A DNA stretch of 34,148 bases from Thermoleophilia bacterium (GTDB taxonomy: Bacteria > Actinomycetota > Thermoleophilia > Miltoncostaeales > Miltoncostaeaceae): contig JAFMJQ010000165.1 of the NCBI GenBank assembly GCA_017853415.1, forward strand, positions 1 through 34,148. Reading direction: 5' to 3'. The notes beneath the pieces were generated by a model, which saw nothing but the letters and a program-made list of their open reading frames with translations, ran no database searches and had not been told where the DNA came from. The translations under genes were made by a program, and so were the position numbers. Numbering within the stretch: the first letter of the stretch is position 1; every line of letters starts with the position of its first letter. Of this stretch, positions 7,847 to 15,463 are shown piece after piece.

Positions 7847-9505
7847 ATGGCCGAATTATTTGGTTTTGAAATCAAGAGAAAAGTCGAACCAGTAGACATC
7901 CCTTCGTTTACACCTAAAGCAGCCGATGACGGTGCAATGGTTGTGGCCGAAGGCGGTGTTTATGGTACATTCGTCGATCTTGATGGTGCAGTTCGTACAG
8001 AAGCAGAGTTAGTAAATAAGTATCGTGAAATTGCAATGCATCCTGAGGTCGAGATGGCCGTCGATGATATTGTTAATGAGGCTATCGTTGCCGATCCTAA
8101 GAAAGAGATTGTCAGCCTTAATCTAGACGATCTTGAACAACCTGATAAAATTAAAAAATTAATTCAAGACGAGTTTGATAACGTTGTCGATCTTCTTGAG
8201 TTCAATCAGCATGCATACGAGATCTTTAAGAAGTGGTATGTTGATGGCCGTCTGATCTATCATGCAATGATCGATGAAGAAAATCCACGCGAAGGTATTA
8301 AAGAACTTCGATACGTCGATCCACGTAAGATCCGTAAAGTTCGTACCGTCAAGAAGAGAAAAGTTTCTAAGGGCTCTAACGTAACCGTTCCACAGACCGG
8401 TGAAGAGTTCTACATCTATAACGAGAAGGGATTCGCCAAAACAGCCGGCGTTCCTAATAACGTTGCTCCCTTCCAGGATACCGGTGCACAGGGTCTAAAG
8501 ATTGCTATTGACTCTATTGTCAACGTATCATCTGGTCTTGTCAACGTAAACGGTGACCTTGTTATTGGTTACCTACAAAAAGCAATTAAACCACTGAACA
8601 TGCTGAAGGCGATGGAAGACTCGTTGGTCATCTATCGTATCTCACGTGCTCCTGAACGTCGTATCTTCTATATCGATGTTGGTAACCTTCCTAAACCGAA
8701 GGCTGAACAGTATCTTCGTGATGTTATGACACGTTTCAAGAACAAGGTTGTGTATGACTCATCGACCGGTGAGATCAGAGATGACCGCAAACATATGACC
8801 ATGCTAGAAGATTTCTGGCTTCCACGTCGTGAAGGCGGTAAGGGTACAGAGATCACCACCCTCCCGGGTGGGCAGAACCTTGGTCAGATGGATGACGTAA
8901 CGTACTTCCAGAATAAACTCTATAAGTCGTTGAACGTTCCTATCGGCCGTATGGATCCATCTGCACAGTACAGCTTCGGTCGTGCTACAGAGATCACCAG
9001 AGACGAAGTTAAGTTTGCTAAGTTCATCACACGTCTAAGAATGAGATTCTCGGATCTGTTCACACGTATCCTTGAGAAGCAACTGATCCTGAAGGGTATC
9101 ATTACCTCAGAAGATTGGGCAGAGTTCAAGACCAACTTCAAGTTTGAGTATGCCGAAGACAACCACTTCGCCGAACTGCGTACTACTGAGATCCTTCGTG
9201 ATCGTGTTTCGATGCTTCGTGATGTGGATGACTATACTGGCAAGTACTTCTCACATGAATGGATCCGTCGTAATGTTCTTTATCAGACAGATGAGGACAT
9301 GAAGGAAATTGACGAGCAGATTGCACAAGAAGTAGATAATCCACAATACAACCAACCAGAGATTGGACCTGATGGTCAACCAGTTCCTGGAACCGGCATG
9401 CAGCCAGATGATGCAGGTACTCCACCTAGCGAACCTGCTGCTCAACCACCTAAGGATGCGGACTTTGGTCCTGCAGTACCTGATGTGGTGAAGAAACCGG
9501 CTTGA
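7847..9505 (+). CDS. 20: Portal protein gp20
   Basis: Dodecameric portal at the unique head vertex; nucleates prohead assembly and docks terminase and neck. It has 552 residues (T4: 524). Family features include the N-terminal LVNKYREIAMHPEVEMAVDDIVNEAIV, the core EDSLVIYRISRAPERRIFYIDVGNLPK, and WLPRREGGKGTEITTLPGGQNLG followed by YFQNKLYKSLNVPIGRM. The last ~60 residues are Pro/Gln/Gly-rich and poorly conserved. The start is preceded by TTGGAG. No late promoter octamer is visible between the gene 19 terminator and this gene, so transcription must read through or use a divergent site. Confidence 0.96.
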   Translation: MAELFGFEIKRKVEPVDIPSFTPKAADDGAMVVAEGGVYGTFVDLDGAVRTEAELVNKYREIAMHPEVEMAVDDIVNEAIVADPKKEIVSLNLDDLEQPDKIKKLIQDEFDNVVDLLEFNQHAYEIFKKWYVDGRLIYHAMIDEENPREGIKELRYVDPRKIRKVRTVKKRKVSKGSNVTVPQTGEEFYIYNEKGFAKTAGVPNNVAPFQDTGAQGLKIAIDSIVNVSSGLVNVNGDLVIGYLQKAIKPLNMLKAMEDSLVIYRISRAPERRIFYIDVGNLPKPKAEQYLRDVMTRFKNKVVYDSSTGEIRDDRKHMTMLEDFWLPRREGGKGTEITTLPGGQNLGQMDDVTYFQNKLYKSLNVPIGRMDPSAQYSFGRATEITRDEVKFAKFITRLRMRFSDLFTRILEKQLILKGIITSEDWAEFKTNFKFEYAEDNHFAELRTTEILRDRVSMLRDVDDYTGKYFSHEWIRRNVLYQTDEDMKEIDEQIAQEVDNPQYNQPEIGPDGQPVPGTGMQPDDAGTPPSEPAAQPPKDADFGPAVPDVVKKPA

Positions 9506-9506
9506 T

Positions 9507-9514
9507 TATAAATA
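9507..9514 (+). promoter_or_regulatory. T4-type late promoter before the prohead core genes
   Basis: Exact TATAAATA directly behind the gene 20 stop codon. ATG 9536 follows after the ribosome binding site TGGAGA. It probably drives the 67-like gene and the head genes up to gene 21. Confidence 0.78.
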
Positions 9515-9535
9515 AAAAGAATATGGAGAAAAGTT

Positions 9536-9841
9536 ATGCCAACTGTTGACGATTTAATTAATACAGCACTAGAACAGCAACCAACCAAGTTTGCTTCGGT
9601 GTTTAATGATATTATGGGGCAAAAAGCCACTGAAGCACTCGACGCGATGCGTACAGGTGTAGCGCAGGGCATTTATGCTTCGGAAGAAGATTTAGAACCA
9701 GAAGATCAAGACACTGAAGATCTTGACGATGACATTGACGACGACGAGTTCGATGACGTTGATGATCTAGACCTGGACGACGATTTAGAATTTGATGACC
9801 AAGATTTAGAAGGACTGGACGACGATGGCGAAGACGCTTAA
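9536..9841 (+). CDS. Acidic prohead core protein (gp67-like)
   Basis: A 101-residue protein with an N-terminal ~50-residue helical part (VDDLINTALEQQPTKFASVFNDIMGQKATEAL) and a C-terminal half made almost entirely of Asp, Glu and Leu. In T4, the gene behind the portal gene is 67, a small internal core protein with an acidic C-terminus that gp21 cleaves during head maturation. Position, size and charge pattern fit gp67; sequence identity is too low for me to assert orthology. The last 17 bases overlap the next gene in another frame. Confidence 0.6.
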   Translation: MPTVDDLINTALEQQPTKFASVFNDIMGQKATEALDAMRTGVAQGIYASEEDLEPEDQDTEDLDDDIDDDEFDDVDDLDLDDDLEFDDQDLEGLDDDGEDA

Positions 9842-10898
9842 GGATTTCTTAGAAGGTTACTTGAAAGTTAAGTCTGCCGATGAACAGAAGTTTATCGACA
9901 AGCACGTAACTGTAAAGAATCCGGATCGTAACGGCAACGGCGATGATGTCTTCAAAGGCAGCACCAAGGCTATTGACCGTCGTAAAGAACGCAAGGGCTA
10001 TAACCCAGGCGAAGACGAAAAGGTCTATGAAGAGCTAAAGGGTAACCAGCACAAGATCGATGCCAACAAGAACGGCAAGCTCGATGCTCATGACTTCAAG
10101 CTTCTTCGTAAGAAGAAGAAAGTTGCTGAAGAAGCTGAACAGATCGACGAGATTCTAGATACGCCAGAAAAGGTTGCCGATTATAAAGCCAAGGCTGAAA
10201 AATCTTTCAAGAAAAATATCTGGAAGGGTGGAGAAAAGGCACATAGAACTACTACAAAACGTCTCTATGGACTCTCTCATCCTAAGGTAGCGAATGAAGA
10301 AGCTGAGCAGATCGACGAGCTTTCGAAGAAGACTCTTGGGTCGTATGTGAAGAAAGCATCCGGCGCTGAACAGCCAAAGAATGTAATGTCACCAAAGAAC
10401 GTTCCTCTGACTAAAATCGCTGCATACCAAGGCGATAGTGAAACAGGACACTTCGGTAAAAGATTTAACCAAGCAACCTACGATAAAGCAGAACGTCTTC
10501 GTAAGAACCGTCAGACAGGAATTACAAGAGCTGCTGATAAACTTGCCAAGGAAGAAGTAGAGCTCGAAGAAAAGCTAACTGCCAAGACTCCTATGGGAAC
10601 ATACATCAAGGACTTCCAAAAGTCTGATGCTCCACAGTTCAAGGGTAAGTCACAAGAAAAGCGCCGTGCTATGGCAATTGCTGCTAAGCTCACTGCAGAA
10701 CGTGGTGGCAAACCACTTCGTAAGGAAGAGCGCCTGCAAAATAACCTAACTGATATCTCTGAATCACATCAGCGTATTATGCTAGAAGTATTTGAAAAGC
10801 TCAACGAAGACAACAAGTCAAAGTTCATGGAAGCATGCACAACTCCTGAAGGTGTTGAACAGATGCTTGACTTTGCTATCAGACACAGAGGTGAATAA
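9825..10898 (+). CDS. Putative prohead core / internal head protein with EF-hand-like loop
   Basis: A 357-residue, Lys/Glu-rich, mostly helical protein placed between the gp67-like gene and the gp21 protease, where T4 has core gene 68. I do not know its function. Three features stand out. (1) A canonical EF-hand-type loop, DANKNGKLDAHD (residues 79-90), with ligands at positions 1, 3, 5, 9 and 12 and Gly at 6. (2) Repeated acidic motifs EEAEQIDEI (~102), EEAEQIDEL (~155) and EEVELEEKL (~240), which contain the (I/L)-x-E pattern cut by T4 gp21 protease. (3) The segment DELSKKTLGSYVKKA, which I recall from head-region proteins of other marine T4-like phages. A precursor cut into peptides inside the prohead is plausible. 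Its stop overlaps the next ATG (TAATG). Confidence 0.6.
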   Translation: MAKTLKDFLEGYLKVKSADEQKFIDKHVTVKNPDRNGNGDDVFKGSTKAIDRRKERKGYNPGEDEKVYEELKGNQHKIDANKNGKLDAHDFKLLRKKKKVAEEAEQIDEILDTPEKVADYKAKAEKSFKKNIWKGGEKAHRTTTKRLYGLSHPKVANEEAEQIDELSKKTLGSYVKKASGAEQPKNVMSPKNVPLTKIAAYQGDSETGHFGKRFNQATYDKAERLRKNRQTGITRAADKLAKEEVELEEKLTAKTPMGTYIKDFQKSDAPQFKGKSQEKRRAMAIAAKLTAERGGKPLRKEERLQNNLTDISESHQRIMLEVFEKLNEDNKSKFMEACTTPEGVEQMLDFAIRHRGE

Positions 10899-11296
10899 TG
10901 GCCGTAACAATTTCTAGCAGAAAAAATACATCGTTCGTTATTCACGTATCTTCTGCCAATAGCGGAAATATCGTTCTTGCTGGTAACAGTACTACGACTA
11001 ATGTCAATGGTACGTCTACATGTGTAGCTATCGATAACGAAATCTTTTCCGGTGCTTATATCACACAGGCATTCTGGGGCTGTGATGGAACTGGAACTAT
11101 CCAAGTTCTAAGAGGATCTACACTAGTTGCCGAATATGATTCGACAGGACAAAAGGATTATGCTGGTTGCGGTATGCCACTGAATGTTAATCCTACTGCA
11201 AACCTGGTAGTTAACTTCGTAGGTTCATCTAATGCATATTGCATGCTTGAACTACAGAAGCAAGGCACATTCACTTCAGAATATAACCTTAGGTAA
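10898..11296 (+). CDS. Small beta-rich protein of the head gene cluster, unknown function
   Basis: A 132-residue protein dominated by Ser, Thr, Asn, Gly and Val with alternating hydrophobic strands, including GNIVLAGNST and TIQVLRGSTLVAEYDS, ending LQKQGTFTSEYNLR. No signal peptide or membrane segment. The start codon overlaps the preceding stop and gene 21 begins five bases after the end, so it is cotranslated with head-assembly genes. The composition suggests a beta-sandwich, perhaps a virion decoration or internal protein, but this is inference from composition and position only. Confidence 0.6.
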   Translation: MAVTISSRKNTSFVIHVSSANSGNIVLAGNSTTTNVNGTSTCVAIDNEIFSGAYITQAFWGCDGTGTIQVLRGSTLVAEYDSTGQKDYAGCGMPLNVNPTANLVVNFVGSSNAYCMLELQKQGTFTSEYNLR

Positions 11297-11301
11297 GAAA
11301 A

Positions 11302-11955
11302 ATGAAACTAATTACTGAACTTACTGAAGACGTCACAGTTGTTACCGAAGCCCGTGAAGACGGGAAGAAGAACATGTACATCGAGGGTATCTTCCTCCAA
11401 GGTGGTATCAAGAACCGCAATGGTCGTATGTATCCTGTAGAGACTCTTGCCAAGGAAGTAGAGCGTTATAACGAAGCCTACGTCAAGTCTGGTAGAGCTC
11501 TTGGTGAACTAGGTCACCCAGACGGTCCTCAGATTAATCTTGATCGCGTATCACACGTAATCACAAATCTTCGTCAAGAAGGTCAGAACTGGATTGGTAA
11601 GGCAAAGCTGACAGATACCCCAATGGGTAATACTGCTAAGGGTCTTATTGAATCGGGTGTTCGCCTTGGTGTTTCCTCACGTGGTATGGGATCACTTCGC
11701 CTTAATAAAGAAGGCATCAACGAAGTTCAAGACGATTTCCATCTAGCAACAGCAGCCGACATCGTTGCTGATCCTTCAGCCCCTGATGCATTCGTTAATG
11801 GCATTATGGAAGGTGTCGAATGGATCTGGGAAAACAGCATGTTGGTAGCTCATAAATCTAAGTTGCAGGTTGAATCTGCTGTAAGATCACGTGAGCTTGA
11901 AGAACGTAAATTACAGATCTTTGAGAACTTTCTCAACGAAATTTCCAAATCTTAA
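11302..11955 (+). CDS. 21: Prohead maturation protease gp21
   Basis: Serine protease that digests the scaffold and trims the capsid proteins at (I/L)-x-E sites during head maturation. It has 217 residues (T4: 212). The conserved His lies in GELGHPDGP (His72) and the nucleophile region in GVRLGVSSRGMG (Ser125/126); the N-terminal GIFLQGGIKNRNGRMYP segment is also typical. It is followed by a late promoter and the scaffold gene, as in T4. Confidence 0.93.
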   Translation: MKLITELTEDVTVVTEAREDGKKNMYIEGIFLQGGIKNRNGRMYPVETLAKEVERYNEAYVKSGRALGELGHPDGPQINLDRVSHVITNLRQEGQNWIGKAKLTDTPMGNTAKGLIESGVRLGVSSRGMGSLRLNKEGINEVQDDFHLATAADIVADPSAPDAFVNGIMEGVEWIWENSMLVAHKSKLQVESAVRSRELEERKLQIFENFLNEISKS

Positions 11956-11960
11956 TCAAA

Positions 11961-11968
11961 TATAAATA
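11961..11968 (+). promoter_or_regulatory. T4-type late promoter for gene 22
   Basis: Exact TATAAATA in the 37-base gap between genes 21 and 22. The gene 22 ribosome binding site AAGGAG (11981-11986) and ATG 11993 follow. Confidence 0.8.
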
Positions 11969-11992
11969 AATAAAATTCACAAGGAGTGTACA

Positions 11993-12982
11993 ATGTCAGA
12001 TAAAGATACAACCGAAATCGTTGAGACTGCTCAAGACGAAATCGTAGAATCTGCAGGTTCGGATACGCTTAAGCCGAATCCAACAACTGTTGAAAAGCTT
12101 GCTACTTTCACATCACTGCTAGCACAACTTAAGGGTGAAGATCTTTCTCACTTCCTTAATGATGCGCTTGCACAGATCGGTAAGGAAGCTGCTCTAACAC
12201 CTTCAGCAACCGCTCCTGGTAAAACAGGTATGGGCCAGATGCCACGTGCAACTCTTGGTGCTGTCAAGGAAGACATCAGCGCAATGTTCGCTGGTGAAGA
12301 TCTTACAGAAGAATTCAAGGAAAGTGCATCGACACTTTTCGAAGCTGCTCTTACAGCTCGTATGAATCTTGAAACTGTTCGTCTTGAAGAAGAATTTGCT
12401 GAAGCACTTTCTGAAGAAGTTGAAACAATCAAGGAAGAAATGACAACCAAGATCGATCAGTATCTTGATTATGTTGTTGAACAGTGGGTTGAAGAAAACA
12501 AGCTTGCTATCGAAACCTCACTTCGTTCAGAAATTGCTGAGAACTTCATGGAAGGTCTCCGTAACCTGTTTGCAGAATCATACATCAACGTTCCTGATGA
12601 AAAGATTGACGTTCTTGGTGAACTGCATGCAGAAATTGAAGAGCTTACAGCTAAGCTTGACGAATCGATCAACACAACACTTGAGCTTCAAGCTGTAATC
12701 GACGAAGCAACTCAAGAAGCCACATTCGACGAAGTAAGCGAAGGTCTTGCAGCCACTCAGGTTGAAAAGCTTCGTACACTTGCCGAAGGCATTGAATTCA
12801 GTGACGCTGAAACATATGCCAAGAAGTTGAACATCATCAAGGACAAGTACTTTACCGAAGGTAAGAAGGTTGTCTCAACTGGTGTTATTGCTGAAGAAGC
12901 TGAAGAACTAACTGAACAGGCCGCTCCGGTACCTGCTCACATGGCTCACTATGCTGCAGCAATTTCAAGAACTTTAAAATAA
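11993..12982 (+). CDS. 22: Prohead scaffold protein gp22
   Basis: Major internal scaffold (core) around which the gp23 shell assembles; it is later digested by gp21. It has 329 residues (T4: 269), very rich in Glu, Leu and Ala, with long predicted coiled-coil stretches between residues ~100 and ~290 (for example LHAEIEELTAKLDESINTTLEL) and several (I/L)-x-E sites. The assignment rests on the helical, acidic composition, the C-terminal AHMAHYAAAISRTLK and the position between 21 and 23. The start is supported by an excellent AAGGAG ribosome binding site. Confidence 0.9.
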   Translation: MSDKDTTEIVETAQDEIVESAGSDTLKPNPTTVEKLATFTSLLAQLKGEDLSHFLNDALAQIGKEAALTPSATAPGKTGMGQMPRATLGAVKEDISAMFAGEDLTEEFKESASTLFEAALTARMNLETVRLEEEFAEALSEEVETIKEEMTTKIDQYLDYVVEQWVEENKLAIETSLRSEIAENFMEGLRNLFAESYINVPDEKIDVLGELHAEIEELTAKLDESINTTLELQAVIDEATQEATFDEVSEGLAATQVEKLRTLAEGIEFSDAETYAKKLNIIKDKYFTEGKKVVSTGVIAEEAEELTEQAAPVPAHMAHYAAAISRTLK

Positions 12983-12988
12983 TAAATA
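12981..12988 (+). promoter_or_regulatory. Late promoter for gene 23
   Basis: AATAAATA overlapping the gene 22 stop codon, the same one-base variant that precedes gene 19. It lies 45 bases before the gene 23 ATG, whose ribosome binding site is AAGGGG. Confidence 0.65.
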
Positions 12989-12991
12989 AAA

Positions 12992-13014
12992 ATACCAAAA
13001 CCAAGATACCAAAA
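12992..13014 (+). repeat. Tandem ATACCAAAA repeat in the gene 23 leader
   Basis: The 9-mer ATACCAAAA occurs at 12992-13000 and again at 13006-13014, within what should be the 5' untranslated leader of the capsid mRNA transcribed from the late promoter at 12981. Confidence 0.5.
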
Positions 13015-13032
13015 AGGTAAGGGGAAAATACA

Positions 13033-14385
13033 ATGTTAGCTGAGGAAGTCCAAAATAAGTGGAAGCCCGTTCTTGAGCACGCCGATCTCCCAACGATCGA
13101 CTCTGCCCACAAGCGCGCTGTCACAGCACAAATTCTAGAAAACACCGAAAATGCTCTTCGTGAAGATGCACAGAACGGTAATTCACAGCAGCTTCTTGGC
13201 GAGTCGCCAACGAACGTTGCTGGCAACGTTTCAAACTTCGATCCAGTGCTTATCTCACTTGTTCGTCGTTCGATGCCAAACCTGATCGCATACGATGTCT
13301 GCGGCGTTCAGCCAATGACAGGTCCAACAGGACTTATCTTCGCAATGCGTTCGAAGTATGCTAACTCAACCGCTCTGGGTGATGAAGCATTCTACAACGA
13401 AGCAAACACAGGTCACTCTTCGCGTCTAGGCGCTGGTGTTGACGCTGCCAACACTGGTGCAGCTTCTGCAACTGCTGTTGGTGCCAACACTGTTGGTACA
13501 GCTCCTGGTTCTTCGAACAACGCAGGTAACTCAACGTATAACTATACAATGGGTCTTCTGCTTGGTACTGGCGAACTTCTTGGTTCGAACAGCACTTACA
13601 TCTTCCCAGAAATGGGCTTCAGCATCGAGAAGGTTACAGTATCTGCAAAGACACGTGCCCTTAAGGCTGAATACTCGCTTGAACTTGCACAGGATCTGAA
13701 GGCAATTCACGGTCTTGACGCTGAAACAGAACTCAGCAACATCCTTTCGGGTGAAATCCTTGCTGAAATCAACCGTGAAGTTGTTCGCTCGATCATCATT
13801 ACCGCTGAAAAGGGTGCAACCGATGGTACCACAACTGCTGGTATCTTCGATCTTGACACTGACTCAAACGGTCGTTGGTCGGTTGAAAAGTTCAAGGGTC
13901 TTCTGTTCCAAATCGAACGCGAATGTAACCAGATTGCTAAGCAAACTCGTCGTGGTAAGGGTAACATCATCATCTGTTCGTCAGACGTAGCGTCTGCTCT
14001 TCAGATGGCTGGTGTACTTGACTACGCTCCTGCGCTTAACAGCAACAACCTGAACATCGACGACACAGGCAACACATTTGCTGGTGTTCTTAACGGTCGT
14101 ATCAAGGTTTATATCGATCCATATGCAGGCACCAACTTCCTGGTTGTTGGCTACAAGGGTTCGAATGCCTTTGACGCTGGTCTGTTCTACTGCCCATATG
14201 TTCCACTTCAGATGGTTCGTGCAGTTGATCCAAACAGCTTCCAGCCAAAGATCGGCTTCAAGACACGTTACGGCATGGCTCCAAATCCATTCGCTAAGGG
14301 TACTACAGCTGCTAACGCAACTGCAACTCTTGAGCAGGATTCGAACAAGTACTACCGTCGCGTTCTTGTTAACAACCTTATGTAA
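13033..14385 (+). CDS. 23: Major capsid protein gp23
   Basis: Hexamer-forming HK97-fold capsid protein. It has 450 residues against 521 in T4, like the shorter capsid proteins of marine T4-like phages. Family blocks include NKWKPVLEHADLPTI and KRAVTAQILENTENAL near the N-terminus, SLVRRSMPNLIAYDVCGVQPMTGPTGLIFAMRSKY, and the C-terminal FYCPYVPLQMVRAVDPNSFQPKIGFKTRYG. The N-terminal part contains LLGE (residues 54-57); cleavage after Glu57 would fit the (I/L)-x-E rule of the gp21 protease. It is transcribed from its own late promoter and ends at a very strong terminator. No gp24 vertex paralogue is present in the window. Confidence 0.97.
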   Translation: MLAEEVQNKWKPVLEHADLPTIDSAHKRAVTAQILENTENALREDAQNGNSQQLLGESPTNVAGNVSNFDPVLISLVRRSMPNLIAYDVCGVQPMTGPTGLIFAMRSKYANSTALGDEAFYNEANTGHSSRLGAGVDAANTGAASATAVGANTVGTAPGSSNNAGNSTYNYTMGLLLGTGELLGSNSTYIFPEMGFSIEKVTVSAKTRALKAEYSLELAQDLKAIHGLDAETELSNILSGEILAEINREVVRSIIITAEKGATDGTTTAGIFDLDTDSNGRWSVEKFKGLLFQIERECNQIAKQTRRGKGNIIICSSDVASALQMAGVLDYAPALNSNNLNIDDTGNTFAGVLNGRIKVYIDPYAGTNFLVVGYKGSNAFDAGLFYCPYVPLQMVRAVDPNSFQPKIGFKTRYGMAPNPFAKGTTAANATATLEQDSNKYYRRVLVNNLM

Positions 14386-14415
14386 TCATAAGAGTTGGGT
14401 AACCAACCAAAAACT

Positions 14416-14451
14416 AAGGGAGGGGGATCGAAAGGTCCTCCTCCTTTTTTT
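14416..14451 (+). terminator. Strong intrinsic terminator after gene 23
   Basis: An 11-bp GC-rich stem (arms 14419-14429 and 14434-14444, with two G-T wobbles) closed by a GAAA tetraloop, then seven Ts (14445-14451). It ends two bases before the promoter of the next transcription unit. Confidence 0.93.
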
Positions 14452-14452
14452 A

Positions 14453-14481
14453 TGTACAATATAAATAGAACAGTATATAAT
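14453..14481 (+). promoter_or_regulatory. Overlapping early-type and late promoters before the gp3-like gene
   Basis: TGTACA (14453-14458), 17 bases, then TATAAT (14476-14481), the early/middle promoter pattern found throughout the window. The T4 late octamer TATAAATA (14460-14467) lies inside its spacer. The unit downstream has a tail gene followed by uvsY and uvsW, so a promoter usable both early and late would make sense. Confidence 0.75.
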
Positions 14482-14507
14482 GCTAATTAGCAGCTCAGAG
14501 GTATATA

Positions 14508-15008
14508 GTGGCCAAATCGATTAATCCAAACTTCCTGTCACCACTAAGCTTTAAGTTCGTGTTGTCACGTACACCGAATCTTAACTTTAATGTGCAGACT
14601 GTTCGTTTACCTGGCATGTCATTGTCATCGACTGACACTGCTACTCCATTCGTTACAATTCCTAACTCTGGAAAGATCACGTATGCACCTCTGACAATCA
14701 CATTTCGTCTTAATGAAGACATGGCCGATTATCTCGAGATTCACAACTGGATGGAAGGTCTTGGCGCGCCATCGACTTTTAGCCAGTATGCAGATCAAAA
14801 GAACAGTCTAGAAGGTCTTTACTCAGATGCTACGTTGGTGATTAACAATAGCAGAAAACTTGGCAACCTGTCAGCAACCTTCTATGATATATTTCCAATA
14901 GAGATCTCTGATCTGCAGTTTACTACCATGGATACAGATGTGAACTATATTGAATGCACGGTAGATTTTCGCTATCTACGACGCGAAATAGGTGTACTTA
15001 ATTCGTAA
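14508..15008 (+). CDS. 3: Tail completion / tail-tube-fold protein (gp3-like)
   Basis: A 166-residue protein whose N-terminal SFKFVLSRTPNLNFNVQTVRLPGM and following strands (ITYAPLTITFRLNEDMADYLEIHNWMEGL) resemble the gp19 tail-tube fold. In marine T4-like phages the gene between 23 and uvsY is usually gene 3, the tube-terminating tail completion protein, which is related in fold to the tube. I assign gp3 from position and fold type. A second gp19-like tube protein is the alternative. The ATG follows a weak AGAGG ribosome binding site (14497-14501 region); GTG 14508 is the start. Confidence 0.72.
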   Translation: MAKSINPNFLSPLSFKFVLSRTPNLNFNVQTVRLPGMSLSSTDTATPFVTIPNSGKITYAPLTITFRLNEDMADYLEIHNWMEGLGAPSTFSQYADQKNSLEGLYSDATLVINNSRKLGNLSATFYDIFPIEISDLQFTTMDTDVNYIECTVDFRYLRREIGVLNS

Positions 15009-15028
15009 ACCGTGATATAAAGGTTATT

Positions 15029-15463
15029 ATGAAGATTGATGACATATACGCCCAATGGGAGCAGGATTCCCATATCGACCGTTCAGAACTTGGCAACGAG
15101 GCTCTGAATATCCCTAAACTCCACCACAAATACTTCAAGATATTCACGAACGAACGACTGGTTCTTCGGAAGTACGAAGCTGAACTCAAGCAACTGAAAC
15201 TTGCCAAGAATGAGTTCTTTACTATGGGACCAACGGAGGATACACATGCTAAGGGATGGAGACTTCCACCTCAGGGCAAAATCATCCGTTCTGACGTGAA
15301 TAACTATATAGAGGCAGATCAAGAGGTGATCGATATGTCATTGCGTATTGGTGTCCAACAAGAAAAGATTGAGCTTCTAGAGTCAATCATCAAATCCCTG
15401 ACTGGCCGTGGCTTTAATATTAAGGCAGCGATTGAATGGGAGAAATTTAAAGTTGGTATTTAA
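15029..15463 (+). CDS. uvsY: Recombination mediator UvsY
   Basis: Loads the UvsX recombinase onto gp32-coated single-stranded DNA. It has 144 residues (T4: 137). The N-terminal MKIDDIYAQWEQDSHIDRSELGNEALNIPKLHHKYFKIFTNERL is characteristic (T4-like YxxWExD...I....L..E....P.LH.KY), followed by a helical, Lys/Glu-rich C-terminus. It is immediately followed by uvsW with overlapping stop and start (TAATG), an arrangement known from T4-like phages. Confidence 0.92.
   Translation: MKIDDIYAQWEQDSHIDRSELGNEALNIPKLHHKYFKIFTNERLVLRKYEAELKQLKLAKNEFFTMGPTEDTHAKGWRLPPQGKIIRSDVNNYIEADQEVIDMSLRIGVQQEKIELLESIIKSLTGRGFNIKAAIEWEKFKVGI

Noticed and set aside
11987-11992. TGTACA directly before gene 22
   Set aside because: No -10-like sequence 16-18 bases downstream; the box overlaps the gene 22 ribosome binding site and start, and a clear late promoter already exists.
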